Shown here: positions 8,662 to 17,547 of the stretch, piece after piece
Position numbering within the stretch: the first letter of the stretch is position 1
How the letters are laid out: each line of letters starts with the position of its first letter
Origin: Gemmatimonadota bacterium
GTDB taxonomy: Bacteria; Gemmatimonadota; Gemmatimonadetes; Gemmatimonadales; GWC2-71-9
Direction of reading: 5' to 3'
Length of the DNA: 44,423 nt
Assembly: GCA_003246755.1 (NCBI GenBank)
Contig: QKDC01000157.1
Location: 1 to 44,423, forward strand
Notes under the pieces: model-generated
Databases searched by the model: none
The model's input: the letters and a program-made list of their open reading frames with translations, nothing else
Told to the model about the DNA's origin: nothing
Program-made: the position numbers and the translations under genes

Positions 8662-10406
8662 CGGTTCTGCTCGAACGTCTCTCCGCAGGTCTGGGAGAGC
8701 GCTATCAGATCGATTGGGAAGTTTCCACTGCGCCAAACAGCGTGTTGTATTCGGCAACGGATACACAACTCCGACGTCGCGTCGGGATCCGCGTCAATAC
8801 CCGTGACTCGGAGGAGGGACGCCAGTGGTTTCGTCGGGAAGCCGAGGCACTTGCGCAACTCGACCACCCCGCCATCCGTCACATTTACGACGTCGGGGCC
8901 GCCGACGGGCTCATCTGGCGCATCGGGAACTGGATGGAGGGTGAGGCGCTCGACGAAGCCGTGAATCGCCGACCGCGGCCCATCCCCCACGTCCACATTC
9001 TCGCCCGCGCACTCCTCGGCGCCCTCGAACACTCACATAACCGTGGCATCATCTTTCGCCGTCTGCTTCCCTCCTCCATCATCGTCGCTCCCAGTGGGCG
9101 CGGAGTCGTTACCGACATCCGTCACTCGAGTTTCGTCCTACCCTTCATTCCTGAGGACGACCGGGCACTCGGCCTTGCGTTTACTTCGCCAGAGGTTCGT
9201 AGGGGAGAGACAGGCGATCCCGCCAGCGATGTCTACAGCGCCGCAGCCGTGCTGTACTTCGCGCTCACGGGTAAGGAACCCGCCCTCGAACAGGCCGACC
9301 TGATCCCTCCCACGACGCTCCGGCACACCATACCCCAGGTCTTCGACAGGCTGCTCCTGCGCGCCCTCGCCCCTGATCCGATGGCGCGCTACATCACTGC
9401 CTGGGAGATGTTCGAAGACTTTACTTCAGAGGCCGGCGACACCGCGAGTCAGGCAACCTTCATCGCGCCGGTGCGTCTCCTGGGAGACGAGGACGTCGAA
9501 TCGTGGGAAAAGCTCCTCCGCCGGGCTCTGGGAGACGATTACGAGTTGCTTGGCGAGATCGGACGCGGAGGCTACGGACGGGTTTACAAGGTGCGAGACC
9601 TTCACCTCGAACGCATCGTCGCCCTCAAAGTGCTCGCCCCAACGCTGACCCAGCACCCCGAGGCCGTGGAGCGCTTCCGCCGTGAGGCACAGCTGGCGGC
9701 CCGCCTCCGTCATCCTCACGTCATTGACATCTACGACATCGGCGGGCGTTACGGAATGTTGTGGTATACGATGGAACTGGTGGAGGGACCGAACCTGGCT
9801 CAACTGGTCGAAGCGGAGGGACCCCTCCCCGTCGACCGTGTCCTCAAGATCCTGCGCGAGGCCCTCAGTGCGTTGGCGGAGGCGCATCGCCTTGGCATGG
9901 TCCACCGGGACATCAAACCGGAGAATGTCCTGATCGATCCCAACGGAACCGTCCAGATCACCGATTTCGGTCTCGCCCTGGCCCTCCGCCGCGCGGGGGC
10001 GTGGGGGGGGGCGACGAGCCGGAGCGGCACGCCGCAGTTTGCGAGTCCCGAACAGCTCCTCGGCGAGCGTGTCGATCAACGCACCGACCTCTACAGCCTG
10101 TCCGCCTTGGCCTACTATGCTCTCCTGGGCAGACCACCCTTCATGGGACGTTCGGTACGGGAGATCCTCGCCCGCCAGGCACTCGATGACAAACCCGACT
10201 TGCGAAAGGAACGGCCGGATATCGATGAGGGGCTCAGCGAGGTACTGGGAAGGGCAATTCGATCAGATCCCGACATGCGTTTCGGGACGGCGGAGGAATT
10301 CCAACAGGCGCTTACCGCCGTGACCCGGCCTATACCTCCGGTCGGAGAGTCGTCCTGGACCGATCTCGCCTCCCGGTTCCTGCGGCGGCGGGGACCCTCG
10401 AATTGA
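8658..10406 (+). CDS. tandem-domain Ser/Thr protein kinase: N-terminal pseudokinase-like domain plus C-terminal canonical Hanks-type kinase
   Basis: C-terminal domain has GRGGYG, VALKVL, GMVHRDIKPENVLI, ITDFGLA and SGTPQFASPEQ. N-terminal domain aligns in pattern but has VGIR for VAIK, FRRLLPSSI for HRDLKPxNI and DIR for DFG. GTG start overlaps the GGDEF stop (GTGA). Confidence 0.9.
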   Translation: MTVLLERLSAGLGERYQIDWEVSTAPNSVLYSATDTQLRRRVGIRVNTRDSEEGRQWFRREAEALAQLDHPAIRHIYDVGAADGLIWRIGNWMEGEALDEAVNRRPRPIPHVHILARALLGALEHSHNRGIIFRRLLPSSIIVAPSGRGVVTDIRHSSFVLPFIPEDDRALGLAFTSPEVRRGETGDPASDVYSAAAVLYFALTGKEPALEQADLIPPTTLRHTIPQVFDRLLLRALAPDPMARYITAWEMFEDFTSEAGDTASQATFIAPVRLLGDEDVESWEKLLRRALGDDYELLGEIGRGGYGRVYKVRDLHLERIVALKVLAPTLTQHPEAVERFRREAQLAARLRHPHVIDIYDIGGRYGMLWYTMELVEGPNLAQLVEAEGPLPVDRVLKILREALSALAEAHRLGMVHRDIKPENVLIDPNGTVQITDFGLALALRRAGAWGGATSRSGTPQFASPEQLLGERVDQRTDLYSLSALAYYALLGRPPFMGRSVREILARQALDDKPDLRKERPDIDEGLSEVLGRAIRSDPDMRFGTAEEFQQALTAVTRPIPPVGESSWTDLASRFLRRRGPSN

Positions 10407-10452
10407 GCTTTGGGGGGTTGACGACTGCCTGATGCGGGGTGAAGTTGGGCGC

Positions 10453-10475
10453 CATCACTCGAATGAGTAGTGATG
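10453..10475 (+). promoter_or_regulatory. inverted repeat in the csp 5' leader (CATCACT-N9-AGTGATG)
   Basis: catcact (10453-10459) and agtgatg (10469-10475) are exact reverse complements in the kinase-csp intergenic region. Confidence 0.4.
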
Positions 10476-10537
10476 CGCATTAATCGTCCCGGGCACGTGG
10501 CCCGTGATGAAGTCCTACAACCAGGAGTTGGTCAGCA

Positions 10538-10753
10538 ATGTCACGAATTCTCGGCACGGTGAAGTGGTTCAACGACGCAAAGGGGTTTGGGTTTATCACC
10601 CCGGAGAACGGCGAGAAGGACTGTTTCGTCCATCACTCGTCGATCCAGATGGAGGGCTTCAAGACCCTCGCGGAGGGCGACAAGGTCGAATTCGACGTCG
10701 TCCAGGGGGCCAAGGGGCCCGCGGCCGAAAACGTGACCAAGGTGGCCACCTAA
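10538..10753 (+). CDS. cold-shock domain protein (CspA family)
   Basis: [71 protein letters not shown]-like aggag upstream. Confidence 0.97.
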   Translation: MSRILGTVKWFNDAKGFGFITPENGEKDCFVHHSSIQMEGFKTLAEGDKVEFDVVQGAKGPAAENVTKVAT

Positions 10754-10780
10754 GCGCTTCCATCCCGCCGCTCAACGACA

Positions 10781-10806
10781 ACGGGCCGCTCCCAGGAGCG
10801 GCCCGT
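10781..10806 (+). terminator. Rho-independent-type hairpin between convergent csp and infA
   Basis: acgggccgctc (10781-10791) - ccag - gagcggcccgt (10796-10806), perfect 11-bp stem followed by TT. Confidence 0.8.
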
Positions 10807-10833
10807 TTGTCGGTTGCACCTGTCAGCCCTGCA

Positions 10834-11052
10834 CTACTTGTGGCGATAGACCACCCGACCCCGGGTGAGGTCGTACGGGGAGAGCACCACCGTGACCCGG
10901 TCTCCCTCGAGTACTCGGATCTTGAACTTGCTCATCTTGCCCGCCGCGTAGGCAAGGACGGTGTGATCGTTGTCGAGCAGGACTCGATAGTTCCTGTCGG
11001 GCAGGACTTCCTGCACCACGCCCTCCATCTCGATGCCTTCCTCTTTCGCCAT
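10834..11052 (-). CDS. infA: translation initiation factor IF-1 (divergent/paralog-like)
   Basis: [73 protein letters not shown]1/OB fold IF-1 signature [13 protein letters not shown]. Confidence 0.93.
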   Translation of the reverse strand: MAKEEGIEMEGVVQEVLPDRNYRVLLDNDHTVLAYAAGKMSKFKIRVLEGDRVTVVLSPYDLTRGRVVYRHK

Positions 11053-11102
11053 CCAGTACCTCGTGCAGTGGCTCGGTTATGGGCCTCAATCTCGCGCCAG
11101 GC

Positions 11103-12842
11103 CTAGTCGGACGCAACCTTCCGGGGCGGTAACCCCTCACGCAGGGTCGCCGCCTGTTCTTCAACGAGTGCGACCAAGTCCCCCATTTGACCGGCATCGA
11201 AGACCAGGCCCGCCCCAGCCGCCCGGTACAGCTCCGGCAGGGGGAGGGTCGCTCCGAGGTCGAGGAAGTTCCGGTAGGCCCTGACCGCCGAGATCGGGTC
11301 CCGTAAGCTGTTTCGCCACACCTGCAGGGCCCCCAACTGGGCGATGCCGTACTCGATGTAGTAGAACGGGTAGAGGAAGATGTGGAGTTGGCGGTACCAA
11401 CGGGACGCGCGCTCGCGCTCCAGGCCACTCCAGTCGACGCCAGGCACGAACCTCGCCCGCACTCGCAGCCAGGCGTCGTCCCGGGCGCTCCCCTCCGCTC
11501 CCTCGCCGCTGGTATAGATCCAATGCTGGAAAGCGTCCACCGAAGCGATGTGTGCGAGGCTCGAGAGCACGTCCTCGAGCCGATCGACCATCGCTCGCCG
11601 CGCGTCCATCTCGTCCAGGTACCCATCGGGTTTCACGAGGTAGGGACTTGCGAGCAGCTCCATCGACATCGAGGCCAACTCCGCCGATTCCGCACCGGGG
11701 TGCCTCTGCCAAATCAGGGGCTGCTTGTGAGAGGCGAAGGCGTGAAAGGCGTGGCCGCCCTCGTGCAGCAGGGTCATGACATCATTCATCACCCCGGCGG
11801 CGTTCATGAAGATGAACGGACGCCCGCGCACTTGGAGAGTGTCGCAGTAGCCACCGGGAGCCTTCCCCCGGCGGCTCTCGAGGTCGAGCAGGCCCTCATC
11901 CCGCATGACGTGGAAGTCGTCCGCAAACTGGGGGTCGACGCGTCCGAAGACGCGACTGGCACCCTCGATCAACTCCGCCGCTTCGGAAAAAGGCCTCAGC
12001 GCTTCGACCTGGTACGGGTTGAGCGCCAAGTCCCACGGTCGGAGGTGGTCGAGACCGAGACGCGACTGACGCTCGCGGAGTTGCCGTGCCACCGCGGGCA
12101 CCACGGTTTGCTCGACGGCATCGTGAAACCGAAGGCAGTCATCGGGTGAGTAGTCGAACCTGAATTTTGCGGGAAACACATAGTCCCGGAAATTCGCAAA
12201 CCCGGCATTTGACGCGATGCGCTGACGACGGGCGTACATCGAGTCGAAAAGATCCGTCAGTTCGTCTTTCGCCTCCAGGAATGGCACCACGGACGCGAGA
12301 AACGCGTTCTTGCGGACGACCCGGTCGGAGCTTTGGAGATGGGGGGCCAACTGGGGGAGTGGAATCTTCTTCCCCTCCCACTCGGCTGTCATGCTTCCCG
12401 TGATCCGCTGATACGTGGCGCCGAGTTCCTCCAGTTGGGAGAAAAGCGGCACATTCTCCTCTCGAAACAAGTCGATGGCCGTTCGGAACTTGGCCAGCAC
12501 GGTCTCGAAACCGGGAGGATGGAGGTCCGACTCCACCAGCTTCCGCGCGAGGCGCACCCCGTGCTCTTCGACTTTTGGCAGGATCTCGGCCGAGAACCTG
12601 AGATGCGCCGCCTCCTTCTCCGCATCCTCCGTATCGCAGGTGTACGCGATCATTGCGGACGACGCAGCCTCGGAGACGAGGGCGTCGAGGTGCGACCACG
12701 TCGCGAGCCATGGCTCAATGGTCTCGGTCCCCAGCTCGACCGAAGCCAAGTCTTCGTAGAACTTCCGAATCGCTTCCCAAGCCAGGGCGCCCACCTCGTC
12801 CGAGGAGCGGGGGAGGTCGAGGAGCAGCCGTCGATCCACCAT
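11103..12842 (-). CDS. M3 family oligoendopeptidase F-like metallopeptidase
   Basis: VMTLLHEGGHAFHAFASHKQPL (HExxH), RPFIFMNAAGVMNDV, LASPYLVKPDGYLDE; 579 aa. Confidence 0.9.
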   Translation of the reverse strand: MVDRRLLLDLPRSSDEVGALAWEAIRKFYEDLASVELGTETIEPWLATWSHLDALVSEAASSAMIAYTCDTEDAEKEAAHLRFSAEILPKVEEHGVRLARKLVESDLHPPGFETVLAKFRTAIDLFREENVPLFSQLEELGATYQRITGSMTAEWEGKKIPLPQLAPHLQSSDRVVRKNAFLASVVPFLEAKDELTDLFDSMYARRQRIASNAGFANFRDYVFPAKFRFDYSPDDCLRFHDAVEQTVVPAVARQLRERQSRLGLDHLRPWDLALNPYQVEALRPFSEAAELIEGASRVFGRVDPQFADDFHVMRDEGLLDLESRRGKAPGGYCDTLQVRGRPFIFMNAAGVMNDVMTLLHEGGHAFHAFASHKQPLIWQRHPGAESAELASMSMELLASPYLVKPDGYLDEMDARRAMVDRLEDVLSSLAHIASVDAFQHWIYTSGEGAEGSARDDAWLRVRARFVPGVDWSGLERERASRWYRQLHIFLYPFYYIEYGIAQLGALQVWRNSLRDPISAVRAYRNFLDLGATLPLPELYRAAGAGLVFDAGQMGDLVALVEEQAATLREGLPPRKVASD

Positions 12843-14122
12843 CAGAGTCGCCCTCCACCCCCCGTGCCCGACCCGGATCCCAGTGGTTCGATCACCACGC
12901 CACTAATTGGTGTGGGCGCCGGGATCGGGGGGGCGACGATGCGAAAAGCCAGCAACGCCACCATTCCGACCACCCCTCCTGCCACCAGAAACGGGCTGGG
13001 GGAACCGAATCGTTGGAAGGCCGAGGTCGCGACCAGTGGGGCGATGACCCGAGCCGCACCCGCGAAGGTCTGCGCAACCCCCATCGTGAGACCAAACTCC
13101 CCTTTGTCCGATGACCGCGACATCAGCGAGGTCGTCGCCGGGAAGAGGAGAGCCGTGCCGATCGGGACGAGCGGTATGATGGCCGCGAGCACCCAGAGAC
13201 TGTGCGTCACGGGGAAGAGGAGCAGCCCCAACATCAGGGCAATGGTACCGACGCGCATCGCTCCCACCTCACCGATCCGATCGATGATCGGCCCGAGGAG
13301 GAGCGAACGCATGACCAGGGACAAGGCACCGACGTACAGGAAGAAGTACCCAATGTTCTGTTCCGTAACCCCGAACTCCTTGTCGAGGTACAGCGACATG
13401 ATGGAGGTCATCGATGCGAACGCGAGCATCCCTGCCCCGTAGATCCACATGAGGCGAGACACGGGCCGATGCGGGTGACGCACGACGTGCCAGGCAGGCA
13501 CCCAGACCGGCTTCCGCTTCGTGGTGGGTACCGCCACCGGTCTCTTCGACTCCGGGAGCCGACGGTAAGCGTAGATGGCATTCAAGACACAGAGCGTCGC
13601 CGCCACGAGTCCGGGCGCGGTTTGACCCCAACGGGCCGCGAACGATCCGATCACCGGACCCAGCATGACTCCGAGAGAACTGGCAGCCGAGAGCCACCCC
13701 AGGGCTCGGGCCCGATCACCGGGCTTGATGGTGTCGGCGATGTAGGCCTGCCCAACTCCTGTTGTCCCACCTCCTGCCCCCTGAACGATCCGTGAGGCAA
13801 ACAGGAGGCCCATGGAGTTGGCGTACGCGAAGACCACGTAGGCAATCGCGGAGGCCGTGAGCCCAATCAGAAGGGCGGGCCGCCGCCCATACCGGTCCGA
13901 TACTCGCCCCCAAATCGGGGCAAAGAGAAGCTGGGCCACCGAGAACGAGGCAATCAGCAGCCCAATCTGCTCGGGGGTTGCGTCGAGGTAGAGGGCGTAG
14001 AACGGAAGCAGCGGGAGGACAATCGCAAATCCGATCATGTCCACGCAACTGGTCACGATCAGAACCGAAAGCCGGCGGAACTGCTCCTTGGACTCCCCCG
14101 AAGTACGACCAGGTACCGTCAA
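12842..14122 (-). CDS. MFS transporter (TetA-like)
   Basis: 12-TM-like hydrophobic pattern; LFAPIWGRVSDRYGRRPALLIGL (MFS motif A), GGGTTGVGQAYIADTIKPGDRARALGWL. Confidence 0.9.
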   Translation of the reverse strand: MTVPGRTSGESKEQFRRLSVLIVTSCVDMIGFAIVLPLLPFYALYLDATPEQIGLLIASFSVAQLLFAPIWGRVSDRYGRRPALLIGLTASAIAYVVFAYANSMGLLFASRIVQGAGGGTTGVGQAYIADTIKPGDRARALGWLSAASSLGVMLGPVIGSFAARWGQTAPGLVAATLCVLNAIYAYRRLPESKRPVAVPTTKRKPVWVPAWHVVRHPHRPVSRLMWIYGAGMLAFASMTSIMSLYLDKEFGVTEQNIGYFFLYVGALSLVMRSLLLGPIIDRIGEVGAMRVGTIALMLGLLLFPVTHSLWVLAAIIPLVPIGTALLFPATTSLMSRSSDKGEFGLTMGVAQTFAGAARVIAPLVATSAFQRFGSPSPFLVAGGVVGMVALLAFRIVAPPIPAPTPISGVVIEPLGSGSGTGGGGRL

Positions 14123-14153
14123 GGTTCACCCGGAGCAACGGATGTCTGGATGA

Positions 14154-16742
14154 TCACGGAACCAGCCCGCCCTGGAGGGTGATGAGATTCAGAAAGAGTC
14201 GCGCCGCCCCCGGGACACCTGCGGGGAGCTCCCGGAAGAAACTCAATGCCGAGTAGACGTAGACACCCGACCCGACCTTGGCCACCAGGAGGGCACCCTG
14301 CTGGGGGTCTTCCCCCGGGTCGGCCATCTCGAGCAGCGGTTGCCAGTCCTCACTCCAGGAGCGGGCGAAATAGAGGCCCCTCTCCTGCACCCATCCCTCC
14401 CAGTCCTCGGGGCCAATGCGATTCGGCTGCTGGAACAGTGGGTGAGCAGGATCCAGGATCCTGACCTCCGCCGTTTCGTCCGCCACACGCGGTGCCGGGT
14501 TACGGAAGCTCGGTGGAGCACCTGGACTCGCACTGAGTGACAAGGGGAAGGGGGAATACCCACCTCTGAAATACTCCTGCTGCTGATACTGCACGACGAC
14601 GGTTCCGCCCGCCCGCGAGTAGTCGAGCAACTTGGCGGACCATTCGCGAAGACTGGGCTCCGTCTCATACGCGCGGGGACCCACCACGACCGAGCTGTAG
14701 CGCGAGAGATCAGCTCCTGCAAGGCTGTCCGGGTCAAGGAGGTCCACCGCGACCCCGAGGGAGTGCAGGACCTCCGGGACCCGGTCAGCGGCCCCGCGGA
14801 TATAGGCGATTCTCCCGATACGCTCGGCGGAAACTCGCCCCAGCCGGACGGTGGAGCGGGCGCGGCCAACCACTTGGCGGGGCCTGGTGTGGGGATATTC
14901 GACGCGGGACACCGTCTCGGTGTAGCGGTGACCCGCGTCGTCACGCACGACCGCGAGTATGTCATTCACCGCAATCCGCGCATCCGCGGGTGGACGGACG
15001 GTGAAGGAGAAGCGACGTTCGTTTTGGTGTTCGCCGAGGGCCAGACGTTGAGGTTCTCCCACTTCCCACCCAGTGGGCACCTCGAGTCCGACTTCTCCGG
15101 TGATCGAATCACCTCCCAGCATCCGCACGGTCACGGCAAACTCATGCGCTGCCCTCCGCTCGACCGACCACAGGTTGTTTGCAGGTGATACCTCGAGCGC
15201 CACACGGGGTGCGATCATCACCGGTCGCCTGACTTCTCCGATGGCCTGATCACGATATCGGAAGACCACCTCGCGCCGGACCGCCCCACCACCCCTGATC
15301 TGGAAGTCGGCCACCATGGGTGGTGGCGAGAAGGGTTCACCACCAATCACCCCAATCTCGGGAGGCCATTGATAGAGAGCCATGCCATCGGCCTTGGGAC
15401 CTGCGAGAAAGTAGGGTGTGGTGGATCGAGCCGAAGCTGGGACACTGATCCTGAGATCACGGGTCGCGACCGTTCCCACCTCAACGGTGAGAGGACCGAA
15501 CTCACCAACAGGGCTACCCAACAGGCTGAGCGCGCCACGCAACTCGACCGGACGGGACGAGGCATTCCAGCAAGACAGGGTCACCACGGCGGTTGAGCCC
15601 GGGATGAGAGTCTCGGTGTCACTGAGCGCATCACACAGCACACCGCTGGCAGCGAAAAGGAGCGCGTCCATCCTTCGCAGTTGATCGGCGGCGGCCGGGG
15701 GCCACGCTGAACCACGATTAACCGAACCGTCATTCATCAGGCGCTCGAACTCGTTTCGCAGCCGCGGAAGGGGGCCGAGATCCCAGGGAGTCAGGGCCCG
15801 GAGCGCCGTACCGATGCGAAGCAGGGCGCCGGCTTGGGCCGGGTCGGCCGCGAGCGAGGCCAGCGTGGTATCGATTCCCGAGAACAGCCCGTCTCCACCC
15901 ATTGCCGTGCGGTCCTCCACCAGTGACAGAGCCACACTCGACGGACCAATCGGCTGAAGTGATCCCATGTCCTGCGAGCGGTGCCTGCTACGGCCCCGCA
16001 TCGCGATCTGGAGATAGGATTGGCCTACGGCCGGGTCGATTTCACCCACTTCCATCCGGAGCGTCGCCGCCGCGGTATCAAAGCGAGCGTTTTGGAAGAG
16101 CCGGAGGGGCGTCCAGGGAATCAGGCCTTCCTCGACGACCAATTCGGGAAACCGCGAGGGATCCCCGGCGGCGGTAAACGCCTCACGCGCGGCCCACCCT
16201 GCGGCCTGATGTTGGCCGTGCCCATCCCGTTCCGTGCCGGAGAAGATTGTGACGATGACCTGCGGCCGGAATCGGCGGACAATGCGCACGACATCCTTGA
16301 GGATGGAGTCCTGCGGCCAATGCGCCCAGGTGTCGGGCAACCCCTTGGAATACCCGAAGTCGAATGCTCGCGTGAAAAACTGTCGGGCCCCGTCGAGATC
16401 TCGGGCCGCCAGCAGTTCCTCCGTACGCAGCACTCCCAGCCCATCTCCCAATTCCGGTCCAATGAGATTCTGGCCCCCCTCGCCCCGGGTGAGTGCCAGG
16501 TAGGCCGCCTCGGCACCGAACTTACGTACGAGGACCGTGAGAAGCTGGGTGTCCTCATCGTCCGGATGCGCCCCGATCATCAGGACGCGTTTGTGGTGCC
16601 CGAGGAAGCGGAGACCCTCATGGAGGGCGGCGATTCCACCAGTGGAAGGCCCGAGCTGCTGGGCCGGAAGCACTGCGAACGTGGCGGGTGAGTGAAGGAC
16701 GAAGAGGCCGACGAGGAACCACCGCACTGCCATTCGGCCCAT
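14154..16742 (-). CDS. PIG-L/LmbE-family deacetylase with C-terminal glutamine-amidotransferase-like region, exported
   Basis: ORF 14154-17255 trimmed to ATG at 16742: MGRMAVRWFLVGLFVLHSPATFAVLPAQQ (signal peptide), VLMIGAHPDDEDTQLL, GRxGEGGQN, GTERDGHGQHQAAG. The N-terminal ~170 codons of the longer ORF overlap another gene. Confidence 0.88.
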   Translation of the reverse strand: MGRMAVRWFLVGLFVLHSPATFAVLPAQQLGPSTGGIAALHEGLRFLGHHKRVLMIGAHPDDEDTQLLTVLVRKFGAEAAYLALTRGEGGQNLIGPELGDGLGVLRTEELLAARDLDGARQFFTRAFDFGYSKGLPDTWAHWPQDSILKDVVRIVRRFRPQVIVTIFSGTERDGHGQHQAAGWAAREAFTAAGDPSRFPELVVEEGLIPWTPLRLFQNARFDTAAATLRMEVGEIDPAVGQSYLQIAMRGRSRHRSQDMGSLQPIGPSSVALSLVEDRTAMGGDGLFSGIDTTLASLAADPAQAGALLRIGTALRALTPWDLGPLPRLRNEFERLMNDGSVNRGSAWPPAAADQLRRMDALLFAASGVLCDALSDTETLIPGSTAVVTLSCWNASSRPVELRGALSLLGSPVGEFGPLTVEVGTVATRDLRISVPASARSTTPYFLAGPKADGMALYQWPPEIGVIGGEPFSPPPMVADFQIRGGGAVRREVVFRYRDQAIGEVRRPVMIAPRVALEVSPANNLWSVERRAAHEFAVTVRMLGGDSITGEVGLEVPTGWEVGEPQRLALGEHQNERRFSFTVRPPADARIAVNDILAVVRDDAGHRYTETVSRVEYPHTRPRQVVGRARSTVRLGRVSAERIGRIAYIRGAADRVPEVLHSLGVAVDLLDPDSLAGADLSRYSSVVVGPRAYETEPSLREWSAKLLDYSRAGGTVVVQYQQQEYFRGGYSPFPLSLSASPGAPPSFRNPAPRVADETAEVRILDPAHPLFQQPNRIGPEDWEGWVQERGLYFARSWSEDWQPLLEMADPGEDPQQGALLVAKVGSGVYVYSALSFFRELPAGVPGAARLFLNLITLQGGLVP

Positions 16743-17047
16743 CACGCGTCCGATTGAGGGGGCGACGATGGAGGGGCTGGACTTGTCGGCCGACGACCGA
16801 GAATGAAGGCAAGGATGAAACATGCGAGAGCCAGGATGAGGAGAAACTGACCGACACCCACCGCAAAACCGTGGAGCAGGAACAGCATGCCGACCGAGAC
16901 CGTGATGGTTCCGATCCCGCGGAACACTTCGTCGAGATTCTTCCAATGGGTTTGCCTTCCCCAGAACAGCGCCCCCCCCAACCCCGCGACTCCGAGGAGG
17001 AGGATGCCATACCAGATGAGTATCCAATAGCGTTGACCAGCGATCAT
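16742..17047 (-). CDS. small membrane protein of unknown function
   Basis: MIAGQRYWILIWYGILLLGVAGLGGALFWGRQTHWKNLDEVFRGIGTITVSVGMLFLLHGFAVGVGQFLLILALACFILAFILGRR; three hydrophobic segments; TGATG overlap with the PIG-L gene. Confidence 0.7.
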   Translation of the reverse strand: MIAGQRYWILIWYGILLLGVAGLGGALFWGRQTHWKNLDEVFRGIGTITVSVGMLFLLHGFAVGVGQFLLILALACFILAFILGRRPTSPAPPSSPPQSDA

Positions 17048-17143
17048 TCGATGTCTCGACCGCCTTCCCCGGGGCTTCAGCGAATGCGAGCAGGCCGACT
17101 CCACGACTGGCTGAGCCGGCCCGGATGTTACTGTGGCCGCCCG

Positions 17144-17479
17144 TTACGCACCAGAGCCCGAAGGGCGGCCAGCGGTAGTTGCACAGCGCGAGCAGGGGCA
17201 GGTTCGGAGCAGACGGTCGTAGGTGTAGATCCCCGTGTGATGGCCGTCGCTCCACGTCACCCGCAGTCCATAGGCCCCGACCAACTTGACGCTCATCGGC
17301 CGGATATCGACGGGGACGGTGTCCGGATCGAGGATCCGTTCACCCGTCATTTCCGCCACGCACTCGGCGCAGGGGCAATCGGTTCGGAGAGCCCGGGCCG
17401 GGAAGAAGGCCACGTGCCCCTGGCCGTCCCAGTCGATGCTCAGGCCTTCGTCTGTCCGGCGAATGGCTTTGGGGATCAT
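17144..17479 (-). CDS. DUF971 (gamma-butyrobetaine hydroxylase-like N-terminal) domain protein
   Basis: MIPKAIRRTDEGLSIDWDGQGHVAFFPARALRTDCPCAECVAEMTGERIL...VKLVGAYGLRVTWSDGHHTGIYTYDRLLRTCPC. Confidence 0.9.
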   Translation of the reverse strand: MIPKAIRRTDEGLSIDWDGQGHVAFFPARALRTDCPCAECVAEMTGERILDPDTVPVDIRPMSVKLVGAYGLRVTWSDGHHTGIYTYDRLLRTCPCSRCATTAGRPSGSGA

Positions 17480-17547
17480 CGAATGCCTTCCGTCTGCGAC
17501 GGGTGCCTGTTGCTGTTGCTCACGGTTAGAATTCGTGGTTCACCCAT

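Noticed and set aside
12333-13442. 369-aa plus-strand ORF spanning pepF and MFS antisense
   Set aside because: Spans two real minus-strand genes in the antisense orientation; composition is shadow-like.
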